A stretch of 64,000 nt of DNA from Acheta domesticus (Eukaryota > Arthropoda > Insecta > Orthoptera > Gryllidae): NCBI GenBank assembly GCA_031308135.1, contig JAHLJT010009355.1, positions 1,115,217 through 1,179,216 on the forward strand, written 5' to 3'. A model generated the notes under the pieces. The model saw only the letters and a program-made list of their open reading frames with translations. It was not told the DNA's origin and ran no database searches. The position numbers and the translations under genes are program-made. This document shows, one piece after another, positions 1-11,030 of this stretch (positions are counted from its first letter, which is position 1; each line of letters opens with the position of its first letter).

Positions 1-723
1 TACCTTCACGTCACAAATCCACATTATTTGGAAAAGTAAATGCGGGTGAAAAGAAGTAATCAAACGAAATGAATATTTGTCTTCTTGAATTAGTTGTTCT
101 CTGGTTTAATTTAATTTTCAGGTCAAGTGCGAAATAGTATACACGACGAACGTGCGCTATATCTTTGGTAATTTTTGTATTTAGTTTAAACTTGCATTTG
201 AGATAGGACGTACGTGCAGGATAACAACTGTGTCGATTCATTCGAACATTCTACTTCTTAGTGTTAGAAACCATTGGGCTAAGGGAGTTTTAGGGAGTTT
301 TTCAACGTGAATACTTCGAATACTTTTTTTAATTGAAATGGTTTTATTTCAGAAAACAACGTAAGTCAGATTTTTACTTCTTCTTTGTCATTTTTACTTG
401 CACATCACATTCTCTGTAAGTACACGCATTGCTTGAGCCAGATCTAGCATACGTTAAGCGATTCTGGAGGGTTTTTGGAACGGAACGGAACGGAAAATAT
501 TAATTGTTTGGCTTTGATATTTTTTGTATGTTGCATAGTTTTTGAGTTCTTTTGATTTGCCAAGTTACATGGACCACTCTGTATACACAATTTGTAAATA
601 GATACATACACACACAGACACTCTCTCACACGTGAGCCGTACCATTTATTGCCTGAGCATTCGCTCTCCTTTAGCATCAGTCACCAATCAAACACTGTTA
701 AACGTGATTCCTGCGCTCATACC
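1..723. other. Gene-free AT-rich flank
   Basis: No supportable gene. The stretch is AT-rich with short, unconvincing open frames and a short CA/CT-rich run near 606-632. It ends at the candidate LTR boundary. Confidence 0.5.
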
Positions 724-1373
724 TGTTATGTCCAGGAAAACACAGAAATCACGTCAACACAATTTTTATTCACCAAGACAAATGGCAGTACAATATTACA
801 GTTCCGGCAACCAAAGAGAAAGTCCATAAATCCAAGCAAAGTTACCGTATTCCAGAAGATGTACCACATCAAGCAGCGGTCTACAATAACCCGTTAGATA
901 ATCCAATACCCACTTGCCGGGTCCAAAATCTCACTATCGCAGCCGTAAACACTATCACTCGCCAGGAACTCTACTCAGAAACCTGTCTTCTCGGCGGCGG
1001 AGCCCGCTCTTATTTGCCCTGGCGGCGTAGCCTCGCCTCTGCTCTGGGGCTTCGCTGACTGGCTGCCCGCTCCTCCGTTTGACCACCCTCTCCACGGTCC
1101 GCCGCTCCGCAACTTGCCGCCGTGCGCTGGCGGTTAGGCGCGCGATTTAACACATCGCAGCACCGCCGCAACGATACCCACAAGCTTCCGGTACTCTCAA
1201 GGACCCTGGTGTCTTCGCGACAGAGGTTTCCAGGCAAAAACCTTAGGCTGCGGCCACTCGCCTATTTAAGGTTCCCTGACATCCGTCATCTCTCCAGGGT
1301 CACATCAGGCGCCAGCCTGACACCTATTCTCTCGGTCTGGACCCTTGGGGAATCCACTAGAGGTGCTACAACA
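724..1373 (-). mobile_element. Candidate solo LTR of an LTR retrotransposon
   Basis: Read on the minus strand, the block starts TGTTGTAGCACC (at 1373) and ends GGACATAACA (at 724), giving the TG...CA ends typical of LTRs over 650 bp. It holds a TATA-like CTTAAATAGGCG (near 1261-1272), a GC-rich middle, and an AATAAAAATTG polyadenylation-like signal near the 3' end, the usual promoter to poly(A) order of an LTR. GCGC lies a few bases outside both ends and may be part of a target duplication, but the sequences directly next to TG/CA do not match. No internal gag/pol is present, so it would be a solo LTR. A CpG-rich non-mobile block is the alternative. Confidence 0.4.
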
Positions 1374-1489
1374 GCGCACACTTTCACACATTATTGGAAA
1401 CATTTAAGTAATATCGTAATTTCTGCCCTACTAACTCCTCGAACAAGTCGAATTCAATTGATTTAAATGAAGCACCTTTAATGCATATC

Positions 1490-2132
1490 GTCTCCTATAT
1501 TATATCAGCAGTATACCTTCCCTTTGCGGCTCTCACATGGCAACCAATCTCCGTAAGTGAGATCTGTAAAGAAAGAGAATTGCACGGAGACGTGATGAAT
1601 TGCACTTTCATTTTAAAAATATGAAGGAATTTATTTAAAAACGTATCTAAATATTCATGTAAAATGCAACTCGTAACGCACATCAAACGTTTTTAATCTG
1701 CATCGTTAAATAACTTCTAAACGAAGCGTTCTAAGACCTCAAAAACTAAAATTCTAAGACCGCCTCAAACAAATGTTCCTCAGCACCGTAATCTACAGGA
1801 TGAGATTATTGACCATTCTATTTAATTTTTTATGGTTCGAATGCTTTTCGATTCTACCCCCCTGTTCAGAGCCTGTGGAATTTGCAACAGTACTGAGAAA
1901 TTACCAATTACTCGAGGTTTTATGCGTTGAATGTACGTCTTAGCTCGATAATAAAGTTAAATAAGAGTAAGTTTGTAAGACAAGGGTGTATTATATTGTA
2001 ATCAATTACTAGGTGACATATAGAACAAGTGATGGAAGGTAAAGGGAACTTGAAGAAAAAGATATATTACTGGATTAATATGGAAAAATAAGGAAAAGGC
2101 ATGCGATAGTTATCGTGCGGGTATTTATCCCT
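1490..2132 (+). repeat. Dispersed repeat family A, copy 1
   Basis: About 640 bp that recur at 24922-25588 (same orientation) and 15360-16018 (opposite). Shared landmarks are the start word tctcctatatta, the core word ctaaacgaagcgttc at 1717-1731, attcatgtaaa, and an end rich in gtgcgggta. It has no long ORF, so it is non-autonomous or a relic. This copy lacks the clean GCTAGT end seen in the other two. Confidence 0.75.
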
Positions 2133-2388
2133 TTAAAAAAGTGACACCATACCTGTTGTAAAAACTACTGCAGATTATTATTTGCTATTTAAATAATTAG
2201 TTTAAAGCCGATACTCAAATGTCGCTTTACAGTTTTACTTCTCCTTTTTTAAGTGTTTATGATGTTTTTCAGAATAGAAAATGTTACTGAACTGCATTTT
2301 AATGATAATTTGTATGTATGTATCAAAATACATACCATCCAGATATGTATATCTACTAACTCAGAGAACCCTTCCTAATTGAGGATCT
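2133..2388. other. AT-rich spacer
   Basis: AT-rich sequence between repeat copy A1 and a short cysteine-rich open frame. Nothing recognisable. Confidence 0.4.
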
Positions 2389-2389
2389 A

Positions 2390-2719
2390 AGATATAATGT
2401 ATTACTAGCATCTACCACAGCATACAACAAACTGCTAGCGGAAAGACAACAGACGAGAGAAGAGGTGGAAGTACTTTTCTACTGCAGCGAGTGCCATGAT
2501 GAGTTGGACAAAACCAACCAGGAAATGAGAAGTGTAGTAAACAGATTAGCGGTGCATGGATTCCACCATAAACTCTGCAAGACAACCACATATCACACCG
2601 CCAGTGATCTATGCGTGTGCAAACTGTGTAACGAAAAGTGTACCAAGTATCATGTGCTTTCATGGCAAGGAAAACAACAAAACGATTATGGAGCTTCGCT
2701 CCGAAGACCTGAACTGTAA
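2390..2719 (+). other. Unrecognised cysteine/histidine-rich open frame
   Basis: An open frame without a clear ATG start runs into a TAA at 2719. The translation has a charged stretch (LLAERQQTREEVEV) followed by paired cysteines: CSECH near the middle and CVCKLCNEKC near the end. Such C-x2-C spacing resembles a zinc-binding module. I do not recognise the family. It could be an exon or a transposon-derived fragment, or chance. There is no visible promoter, and splice sites were not convincing. Confidence 0.2.
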
Positions 2720-2788
2720 ACTCCATGCACACTTGTGCGCATTTCTTAATTATTATAATTATAATTTGTGCCAAAAAGTCTATATAAT

Positions 2789-3358
2789 ACTAGTGGAACC
2801 CGACAGACGTTGTTTGCCCTTCATCTCCCTCTTTCCCCTTCCTATCACCCTTCTCCCTCTCTCACTCACTCCCTCTCCCTGTCTCTTTGTCTCTCCGTCT
2901 TTCTCTGTGCCTGTCTGTCTGTGTCCTCTGTCTCTGCCTCTCTCTGTCCCTCTCATTAACATTTAGTTGCAGATTTTGCACGTCTCTTAGCAGGTGAAAT
3001 AATATCGAGAAGCTGCCGGACCAACTAAAAATGTAATACAAATGTTCATGAAGGCCTCATCCTGTAGATAACGATGTGAGAAACTATTTTTGAGGCTTCT
3101 GGCCTCAAAATGATAGTTTTGAACGCTTCGTTTAGGAGTTATTTAACGATATAGATTCAAACTACTTCCGAGTAGTTGCAGGTTGCATTTGACGTGAAAT
3201 ATTTAGTTTCGTTCTACAGCAGCATAGTAGTAGAGTTACAACATAAATTAACCGCACCTAAACCTTCTGGGTGAAAACAAAACACGTAGATGTGCCAACT
3301 TTCATGAAGATCGGTCAGACATTGTCAGAGTTTACCTGATGTATATAGATAGATATAT
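2789..3358 (-). repeat. Dispersed repeat family B, copy 1
   Basis: Reverse-oriented relative of the units at 47853-48359 and 62723-63252. On the minus strand it runs from a (TATA)-rich start through 'ggtaaactctg', 'gccaactttcatgaagatcg', the core word ctaaacgaagcgttc (complement at 3121-3135) and a GA-rich tract, and ends CCACTAGT. The CT-rich appearance at 2815-2960 is the complement of that internal (GA)-rich segment. No coding capacity. Confidence 0.75.
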
Positions 3359-4340
3359 TCCGTTTTAAAAATGTCTACAAGAAGTATTTAAAAGTTATGC
3401 CACAAATTCATATTATAGAAAAATACAGTTGGTGAGGTTTCTGAAGTAACTTCAATCTATCAAAAGTACATCAAAGTACACTACCCTTAAGTGAGTTTTA
3501 AATACTTTCCATAGTGAAGTCCTGAGAGTTGAATTATGTCAATTACAGTTGATGATGTAATTGTTAAGGAACAAAATAAATGTTTATTTACAGTTTCATG
3601 TAGCTGTTGGTTGATTTAATAATAATAAATATATGGAGACTCAGATTTGCTTTGTAAACAATTTGTTAATATTAATTAATCTATACATACGTTACGCCCA
3701 GTAACTGTTTTGTCTAATTTCACAGCTATATCTTTTGTTGTAACCGCAGTTCTGTGAATAATTCAAATTTCAGCAGATATATACAACAAATTGCACGTCG
3801 TCATTTACATTAAAAATAAGTTATGTAGAAATGTTTCTGATGGGAAAAATTATTCATATTTTAATGAAAGGAATTGGTAGAAAGTTGAGATGGGGAGAGC
3901 ATGCAACAGATTGTAGATTTTTGCAACTGTTGGAATGTTGGCTTGTACGAAGACAACGTTCTTATTTTATTAATGTTATTTAATTAATTGTTATTTTTGT
4001 AATGATTTAACAAAAAACTATTCCTTTCTACATATATTCTAAAATAAAGTACATCTTACATACACCGGATCCAAAATAACGCTATCATTCATATGCTTTC
4101 GGAATTTCAAATACGTCGTTAACTCAAAAAAAAGCCAGAGTAGCGATCAATTTCTTTTACGTTTCGAAAATGAGGCCCCTTTCCTCCCCTCCATTACCCA
4201 AAACCTTCATGGAATTACACTCACTTTTCATTGCGCCGTGAAATTGTACAACTTCTATTTCTGGATTCCTTATTTTCATGAGCCATCTCTCGTCGCCTCC
4301 CTTATTAACGAGAATTAATGCCCTCCTTAGGTCGTTCTTT
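3359..4340. other. Gene-free AT-rich stretch
   Basis: No gene, RNA or repeat that I can support. AT-rich with short frames only, grading into a GC-rich block near 4340. Confidence 0.45.
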
Positions 4341-4580
4341 TAATTCCGGCGATATTCCGGAGGGCCGCGGAAATTTCCGGAAGCGAGCAGGGGGCCGTGG
4401 GCGAGCGGGGCGCAGCCTGGCGGCGGCGCCGTGCGTCACCGCGGGGGTGCGGGTGGGGGTGGGGGCGGGGGCGGTGATGAGACGGTGGCCGCGATGGCCC
4501 AGGCGATAGTAACGATCTGAAGAGCGCAGACGGCGAAGCGATGGAACACGCCCTTCGTTCCGTTCCGCCGCGCTTTTCGC
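4340..4580. other. Small CpG-rich block
   Basis: About 240 bp dominated by G and C with many CpG and a (GGGGGTGGGG)-like run around 4441-4472. Open frames on both strands here reflect composition. It could be an unmethylated regulatory island, but no start-site signal is visible. Confidence 0.3.
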
Positions 4581-4612
4581 CACCGAACTCTTCCCCCCCC
4601 TGGCCCTCGTTA

Positions 4613-5286
4613 GGGGTCGTCCATAAATTACGTAACGCTAGAGGGGGGAGGGGGTTTGAGGCAGGTGTTACGCTGCGTTACGTAGGGGCAGGGGGGTATA
4701 CGATTAATGTTACGTAGCATTGATTTTTTTCTTACATTTATTTAACATTTGTTGGAAACAATTCCTTTTTGTCTTATACTAAAACATTAACATTTTATCT
4801 AATTAGTTTTAAAACAAATAATTTAAAGTAATTAGAAGTTGCTTCAATTTTTTATTGAATCTGTAAGATTTCAAAGAAAATACTCAAAACCTGATCTCTT
4901 GTATTTTGTAGAATGCAATTATTTGGCGCAGTAGATTCTCGCCCACACGCATCCAAAACGGCGGGTGGGGTGTGCACATCTTGTGATCAGACATTTCCTA
5001 CGTTCCTTCGCTCAAAATTTGCTCCCGATCTTATTGTTAGGTTAGGTTAGCATCAACAATTAATTCAGAGTTTAATTATCATAATTTTAATATACAACCC
5101 CCAAAAACTTAATACAATTTTTGATAGCTGTAATTTTTCTTCACTTCTTGTATTTATAATGCGGTTGTCGCAAGCATTACGTAATTATTTAGGGGGAGTT
5201 TAATCGCGCGTTATGGGTGCGTTACAGGGGGGGAGAGGGGGTTTCAAAATAGTTCAAATTTGCGTTACGTAATTTATGGACTGCCC
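4613..5286. mobile_element. TTA-flanked inverted-repeat element (family C), copy 1
   Basis: The ends are inverted: GGGGTCGTCCATAAATTACG on the left, and on the right the complement of CATAAATTACGTAACGC following GGGCAGTC. The element is flanked by TTA on both sides (4610-4612 and 5287-5289). Internal 'gttacgtag' motifs repeat inside each arm. A second copy lies inverted at 44880-45465. At 674 bp with no ORF it is a MITE-like non-autonomous DNA transposon. The 3-bp TTA duplication and GGG terminus fit PIF/Harbinger elements, but the superfamily is inferred. Confidence 0.75.
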
Positions 5287-5289
5287 TTA

Positions 5290-6850
5290 TGTCTCCGATT
5301 GGAATATTCAAAATCGTTTTCTGTTAAATCGTTGATATTCGTCACTTGTTAATGTACATTCTGGATGTCAAATACTAACAAAAGGTGTTTTGTATTACAT
5401 ACGATTCATTCTTTTTTATTGAAATTGATGATCTGATTGAAAGTAAAATAAACTGGCAATATTGCTGTTATTTACAGATAAAAATTTCAAACTTTTTAAA
5501 ACAAAATGGAATAATAGAATTAATGGAATTTTATGTGAAAAATGTTGAATTACAATTAAGAAAGGAACACACGTGAATATTGATATGAAATTCATGTTTC
5601 TGGCGAAAGAGTTTTCTGTACAAGTGTAAACATGCAAATCAGATTTAGTAATTAAAAGATAAGATTTTTAATTTTCATTGCTATTTTGTAAAAATAAATT
5701 CAATCTTAATAGCAAAAAGGGCAGTAGTAATACATTAGTTAATTAACAGCCACAATACAATTTTTCAAACAGCATTGAGATAAACGAAAATAAATTAATG
5801 CCACTATTTCCTTGATATTCTCTTCAAACACACTTTTCAGTTTTATTTCTTCGTCAGAATAGAATTGATTGCAGAAATTCTTAATTTTCATTGTGCTAAA
5901 ATAATTGTTATGGACTCTGAGATCATTAGCGATTAATTCAGTTTATTAACATGTACTCGCAGCGTGCTTCATAGAAGAGGGGACTCTTTGATGCGTTATT
6001 TAACTTTCTAGTCATCATTTGGAGGAACAAAGGGAAAATTAATTATAGAGCCTAACTAACAAGGGATTTTTATCAAATCAGAAAATTGTAGAGGAAAAAA
6101 TGTATTTTTCCTACATTAGTAATAATATTTTATATTCAAATAAATTATTTTTATATCCAAAAGTTCTTAGTTTTTGGAGGTGGCCTTTAACGGACGTATT
6201 AAATTGTTTTTGTAATCAATATTTATAATAAGCCCTATTAAGACTTTTTGACAAAATGAAAAGATGTTTTGTTGCAATGAATTTCGTACTAAAAAAAATT
6301 TACTTTTAGTTACAAACAACAGTATGATATTTTGTCATTAATATTGTAACTCTTTGTTTTGCCTTTGACATTGTAACTCTTGGTATTAATTATAATTCTG
6401 AGCACATGTTGATACTAAACAGTAGTTCTGTAACTAAAACTGGAGCCGTAAACAGAATTCATTGTAAAATTATAACATTTTTAAATAAATAACAAAACAT
6501 TTCGTGTGTTTGACTGTTTATATGTCACTTTCTTTCTTTAATGACACTCTCTTTCTTTAATTCTGGTGTACACCATGATACGTTCATAGCATTCGACAAT
6601 CACCATATATTATAAATTCAACTCAGATTTGATGTGAAGCTAAGTGTCGTGTTTATTTGGTAAGTGAAGTCGAATTTATAATATTTGGAGATTGTGGAAT
6701 GCTATGAACATATCATGGTGTATAACAGACATTACAGATTCAAAAGATAATCTGTATCAACAAGAATACATGATACAATTTCCTTCTTCTATTTGCTTAA
6801 GTTTCCCTATTCACTGCAAGTTTTTCTCTCGCGCTGTCGTATTTGTGCAT
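5290..6850. other. Gene-free AT-rich stretch
   Basis: Strongly AT-rich, with short unrelated open frames and no domain-like translation. Two short words (6539-6560 area and the atgctatgaacat region near 6700) look partly inverted relative to each other around 6560-6720, suggesting a small degraded inverted repeat, but this is weak. Confidence 0.4.
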
Positions 6851-6879
6851 GCGTTACTTTCTTCGGCGCCGTCGCCTTC

Positions 6880-7660
6880 CCTTCGCCTCGCGTGCTTTCC
6901 CCCTGCCACGCACGAAGAGAGCGAGCCCACCGCCCGGGGGGCGTGGGGCGGTGATGGGCGGCGATGGGCGCGCGCCCTGTCGAGGGGAAGGACGAACCGA
7001 GGACGCCCCGCGCCGCGCCGGGCGGACAGCCGTCCATTAGCCCCTATTTATAGGGCGAGCTTATTAAAGGCGTGACTGGGCGACGCGGCGCGCGCGCTTA
7101 GCGGCGCCTGAAGTATCGCTCTCATTAGAGGAGGAAGGCGCGGACACCTCCGCCGCCTTTGCCGCCTCCGCCTCCACCGCCTCTTTCACCGCTGGGTCCG
7201 CCTTCACCGCCGCCGCCGCCCCCGCCGCCGCCCCGCCGCCGCCCCCGCCGCCCCCGCCGCCGCCGCCGCCCCCGCCGCCGCCGCCGCCGCTACCCCAGCC
7301 ACCCCCGCCGCCGCCGCCTCCTCCTCCACCTCCACCGCCTCCTCCGCCTTAACCACTGTCTTCGCCACCGCCGCCGCCACCGCCGCCGCCTCCACCGCCG
7401 CCTTCGCCACTGCCGTCGCCGCCGCGCCGCCACCATGCGTCCGCCACCGCCGCCGCCTGACCTCCGCCGCCTCCACCTCCCCCTTCATCGCCGCCGCCCT
7501 CGCTCGGCTGCTCTTTTGGCGCCTCGGCACTCGCACTGCCTCAGCGCGCCACCCGCAGCCCCGGCGCCTTCCCGCGGAGCGTCCGCCAGAGACAAATGCC
7601 CCTCTCGCTCGCCCAGCCTCTCCACGCCCCCCCCGGGCATTGGCCATGCTCAAGAGTCAC
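6880..7660. repeat. CpG-rich block with CCG/CCT trinucleotide array
   Basis: A GC-rich domain. From about 7145 to 7475 it is an imperfect (CCG/CCT/CCA)n array. It is open in several frames on both strands, giving Pro/Arg-rich or Ala-rich translations, so the open frames are not evidence of a gene. The sequence before the array is CpG-rich and contains a TATA-like palindrome (see 7043-7055). Confidence 0.65.
7043..7055 (-). promoter_or_regulatory. TATA-box-like element in a CpG-rich block
   Basis: The minus strand reads CCCTATAAATAGG, a good match to TATAWAWR set in GC-rich sequence on both sides. The word is nearly palindromic, so the plus strand also carries CTATTTATAG. No linked coding exon is visible, so function is uncertain. 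Confidence 0.25.
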
Positions 7661-8049
7661 CGCCTCACCCCTTTTCACGCATCACTTTTTCTCACGGAGT
7701 ACTTGATATCACTCCACATTCCCAACTTTCCCTAAAATATGCTCGTCCACATCCCGCTTCTGCAAAGTGCCAGTTTATTCTGTGTGTAGCCCTTCATTAC
7801 TCCTCCTCTGCACACTTCTCCGGTTTTTAACTGTTCCCTCCCCTACGGCATCAGGGTCCCTCCCCCTCATTCCACATTTCGATCTCCTTTCTCCTCCTGC
7901 TCTGCGGCATCTCTTCGCACCCCCTCACACACCGCGCTTTCTTTCTCTCCTCGACTCTTCACAACGCCATTTGCTCCTCGTCCGCCCCTTTGTTAGAACG
8001 TCCGGCGAATCACTTTAACATCTCTCATTCTTCCCTTTCAATGGGCACA
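7661..8049. other. Gene-free pyrimidine-rich spacer
   Basis: C/T-rich sequence without a recognisable gene. Open frames are compositional. Confidence 0.35.
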
Positions 8050-8790
8050 TTTCACGTTCCATAGTGTGACCAGTGGTAGTCGTCGTCCGCTATTCCTGTC
8101 CCCAAACACCACTCCTCATCGGGCTGCTTCCCGCTACCGGACCGCCCCTCACTCCCACGTGTCAGTCTCGCCACGCCTCGGTCCACAGACCCCGCGCCCC
8201 CTCCATCTCGCCTCGTCCAAATCCGTCGCCACTTCGCCCTCCCCGCCGACCGCCCCTTTCGTCCATCCAATCGTTGGCCGCCGCCTCGCGGTGTCTCCGC
8301 GCTGCGCCCGCGGCATTCTCGGCGCGACGGCGCGTCGCCTCGCCCCGCTCCCTCGCCTCGCACTCGACGCGCGAAGGGGATTGCGTCGATGGAGCGGCTG
8401 GCCACGCACGCGCGCGCTCCCCCACCCTCCCCCTTCCCCCTCTACTCCCTTTTCCCCTATCCCAATCTCACCTCCCTCTCAGTTCCCCTCCTACCTCACT
8501 GCCCCTCCTACCTCATCTCCTCCTACTCACTCCCTCCTACCTCATCGTCCCCTCCTCCCTCAACCCCTCCACCCCCATTCCCCTCCTCCCTCATTCTCCT
8601 TCCTCCCCCACCCTTCCCTCCCCGTCCTTTCCACCCCTCCTCCTGCTCCCTCCACTCTCTCTCCCTTTTTTGCTTATCCCCTTCCATCCTCCCTCCCCTC
8701 CCGCCCGCAGTCAGCCCTCTCCCCACCGCCTTGGGGCTGCGCGCTTGTTTCTTCCGGCGGGCGGCGGCTCCGCTGGCAAATGAACACGGG
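8050..8790. repeat. CpG-rich block followed by a polypyrimidine minisatellite
   Basis: 8050-8425 is CpG-rich. 8425-8720 is almost pure C/T on the plus strand, with imperfect repeats of the type CCCTCCTACCTCA. The strict strand asymmetry would allow triplex (H-DNA) formation. The long Pro/Ser-rich open frames across it are artefacts of composition. Confidence 0.6.
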
Positions 8791-8829
8791 GGGAGGGCTC
8801 CCTGTTGTTTCGATGGGCGACGTTTCCTC

Positions 8830-9212
8830 ATGAAACCACTGATGCAAGTGCGAAGTGACAGTGCATTAGGATAGAATGTACATGATGATAGCGACGTAAA
8901 ATCAATTGCACCCAAATGCTTGCTCGATGTCTCACCCAGGAAAAGGCAGTTTTTCTTGTCTTGGTGAATAGTCGGTTGGTGAAGGCTCGCTCTAAGTTCA
9001 CTCGCAAACAGAAAATGTTTGTGTATGGCACATACTCAAATGTGTCAAACCGTTGTGTGCATCGTATCCTGGAGCCTTTCTTCCAATGCGAACAAATGGA
9101 GAGCGCAATTATGGTCCGCGCGGTTGCGGAGTCCTGTTGAAAGCGACCGTAATTTTCCACGAACGCGGCATACAAATGAAGCAGTTGCACTGTATTTCGG
9201 AATATTTCGAAA
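8830..9212. other. Gene-free spacer
   Basis: Mixed-composition sequence with overlapping short open frames on both strands. No recognisable product. Confidence 0.35.
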
Positions 9213-9783
9213 ATGATAGATTGTTAGTGATTTCGGGCGCACTTACTAAGAGGACAACTACTAGAGTCGTTAGTCCTCTAAGCGTACTGCATTTTTTCAT
9301 CAAGAGGTGCCTCTGATCTTTCCCAGCAGGATGGGGAGATCCGGCGTCGACCTACCGACGACTAGCGAGGTTTCCCTCCACCAGGTATATCGCACTAGCG
9401 GACAGCACCGCCCCAGCTGGGACAAAGCGTTAAGGCCCCGACCGGTCTACAGGCATGCGTAGTAGTGTAGTGCATGTTAGTGCGTGTGTAAGGGGTGAGT
9501 ATAGGGGAAAGGAAGAGGAAGGGAAGATCGCGCGCCGTTCGTGGCCCGTTTGTTGGGGTACTGCTCCCGCATTCGCCTGGTGTTTATAGGAGAAACCAGG
9601 GGAAAACTACTTATCAGAGCAGCCGACCGCTAGAATTCTCCTCCAGACAGCGACTGAATGCGACCTAGCTGAAAAGCTAGAGTCGAAAATCCTGCCGCCG
9701 TCCGGGAGTGGAACCTAGGACCTCCCGGTCAGAGAGACTGCAATGACATGAGTCGATGCACTGAGCCAACTCTCCCGGCCATT
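9213..9783 (-). mobile_element. tRNA-derived SINE (family I), copy 1
   Basis: The minus strand begins at about 9781 with a tRNA-like head: GGCCGGGAGAGTTGGCTCAG holds an A-box (TTGGCTCAGTGCA, 9757-9770), and the B-box GGTTCCACTCCCGG lies at 9702-9715. A body of about 450 bp follows. A second copy at 34800-35343 aligns along its whole length in the same orientation. The length (570 bp) is long for a SINE, so it may have a composite body. Transcription would be by RNA polymerase III from the internal boxes, with mobilisation by a LINE in trans. Confidence 0.8.
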
Positions 9784-9859
9784 GAGGAATAATGAGTAAG
9801 AGAATCAACAACTTCGTGTTGAACGTAGAGTTGGTTTGGTGTCTGAATGTGAGCCTGAT

Positions 9860-10110
9860 CGCCCACTTATTGACGTCGGCGCCGCGCAGCGAGCGCCGGG
9901 CGCTGCCTCCGCGAGCGCATTCGCCCCTATGGGCGGAAGCCCCGCCCCGCGTTGGGAGGAGCGCAGCTCAGCGACATGTTCGAAGCGCGGCCGCTGCGCC
10001 CCCAAGCGCCGCGCCCGCTGGGGTAAATAGAGGCTTCCCGCGCATGGCACCGACCAAAGGCCCCGACGCAGCGGCCAACGGCCCCAGGCCCTCCCCCCTC
10101 CCTACACCGC
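9860..10110. other. CpG-rich block
   Basis: GC-rich with dense CpG. Translations on both strands are low-complexity. A 'gggtaaatag' TATA-like word sits near 10021. No gene can be supported. Confidence 0.3.
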
Positions 10111-10129
10111 AGCCCTCGGCCACAGCCCT

Positions 10130-11030
10130 TGGACCTAGCCTTTATTTTAAGCACTTATGCCCAGCGCTTAAACACTAGCCCTTAGCTCCTACTTTATCTG
10201 TCGGTCCTTAACGTTAGCCCGTATCTCCTGTCCTTATCCTCGCATTTGGCCTGACCTTTATTTTCCAGCCTTAACCCCATCCCTTATTCCAGTAACTTAA
10301 CACTAGCCCTTATTCACGTACTTTATCTCATCTCTTACTCTAACTTTTATCCTCTGCTTTTAGCCCCAGTGCTTAACCCCACTTCCTTGACTGAATCATT
10401 TTAGCTTCATCCTTCAACATCCATCCCGAAAACTCAGCCTTAGCCCCATCCTCTACTCCAAGCCTTTAGCTCAATTCCTACCTCCAGCCCTTGACGCTTA
10501 CACTTAAATCAGCCCTTCTCCCACCCCTTTATTGGTTTTGTAAATATGATAAAAATAATTCCTCTCCCATTTGTTTTTCTGCAAATATATTTTTACAGTA
10601 ACTTTACTCATTTCTGTTTAACACACACGATTATTATATTTATTATGAAAGATATTCCCTGAACTAGATAGTTTTATCAGATCTATTTCTAGACCCCAGT
10701 TGCTAATAATCCAATCTTACCTTCTTATAACAAATGAAATATATTTTAAAATTTATAAATGTTCTTTTGTACAAACATCCTTAACTTCAACCTTAGTCCC
10801 CGCCGCTTTCAAACTATTTGCGCGCCAACTCCTTCACTCTAATTTAACCCAAGCCCCTTAACTTCAGCTTTAACCCAGCCCTTAACTATATTCTTACCCG
10901 TCCACTCATTACTCTCTCAGCACTTAACACCGGCCCTACTCCTCATCTCTTAGCCCGTGCACTTAGCCCCAGCACTTGGCCGCAACCCTTAATCCCAGCC
11001 CATAGACCGACTCTTCATTTAGCACTTAAT
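10130..11030. repeat. Degenerate CCCTTA-rich minisatellite
   Basis: 10130-10530 and 10785-11030 are filled with variants of 'agcccttaaccccxxcccttat', roughly 12-18 bp long and poorly conserved. The plus strand is strongly poor in G. An AT-rich insert of about 250 bp (10535-10780) splits the array. The array approaches the assembly gap at 11087, which may reflect assembly trouble with more of the same repeat. Confidence 0.55.

Noticed and set aside
5036..5052. Telomere-like TTAGG run
   Set aside because: Fewer than three units; too short to indicate telomeric DNA.
8066..8833. 255-codon open frame rich in Ser and Pro
   Set aside because: Polypyrimidine tract; overlapping frames of similar length exist in other phases.
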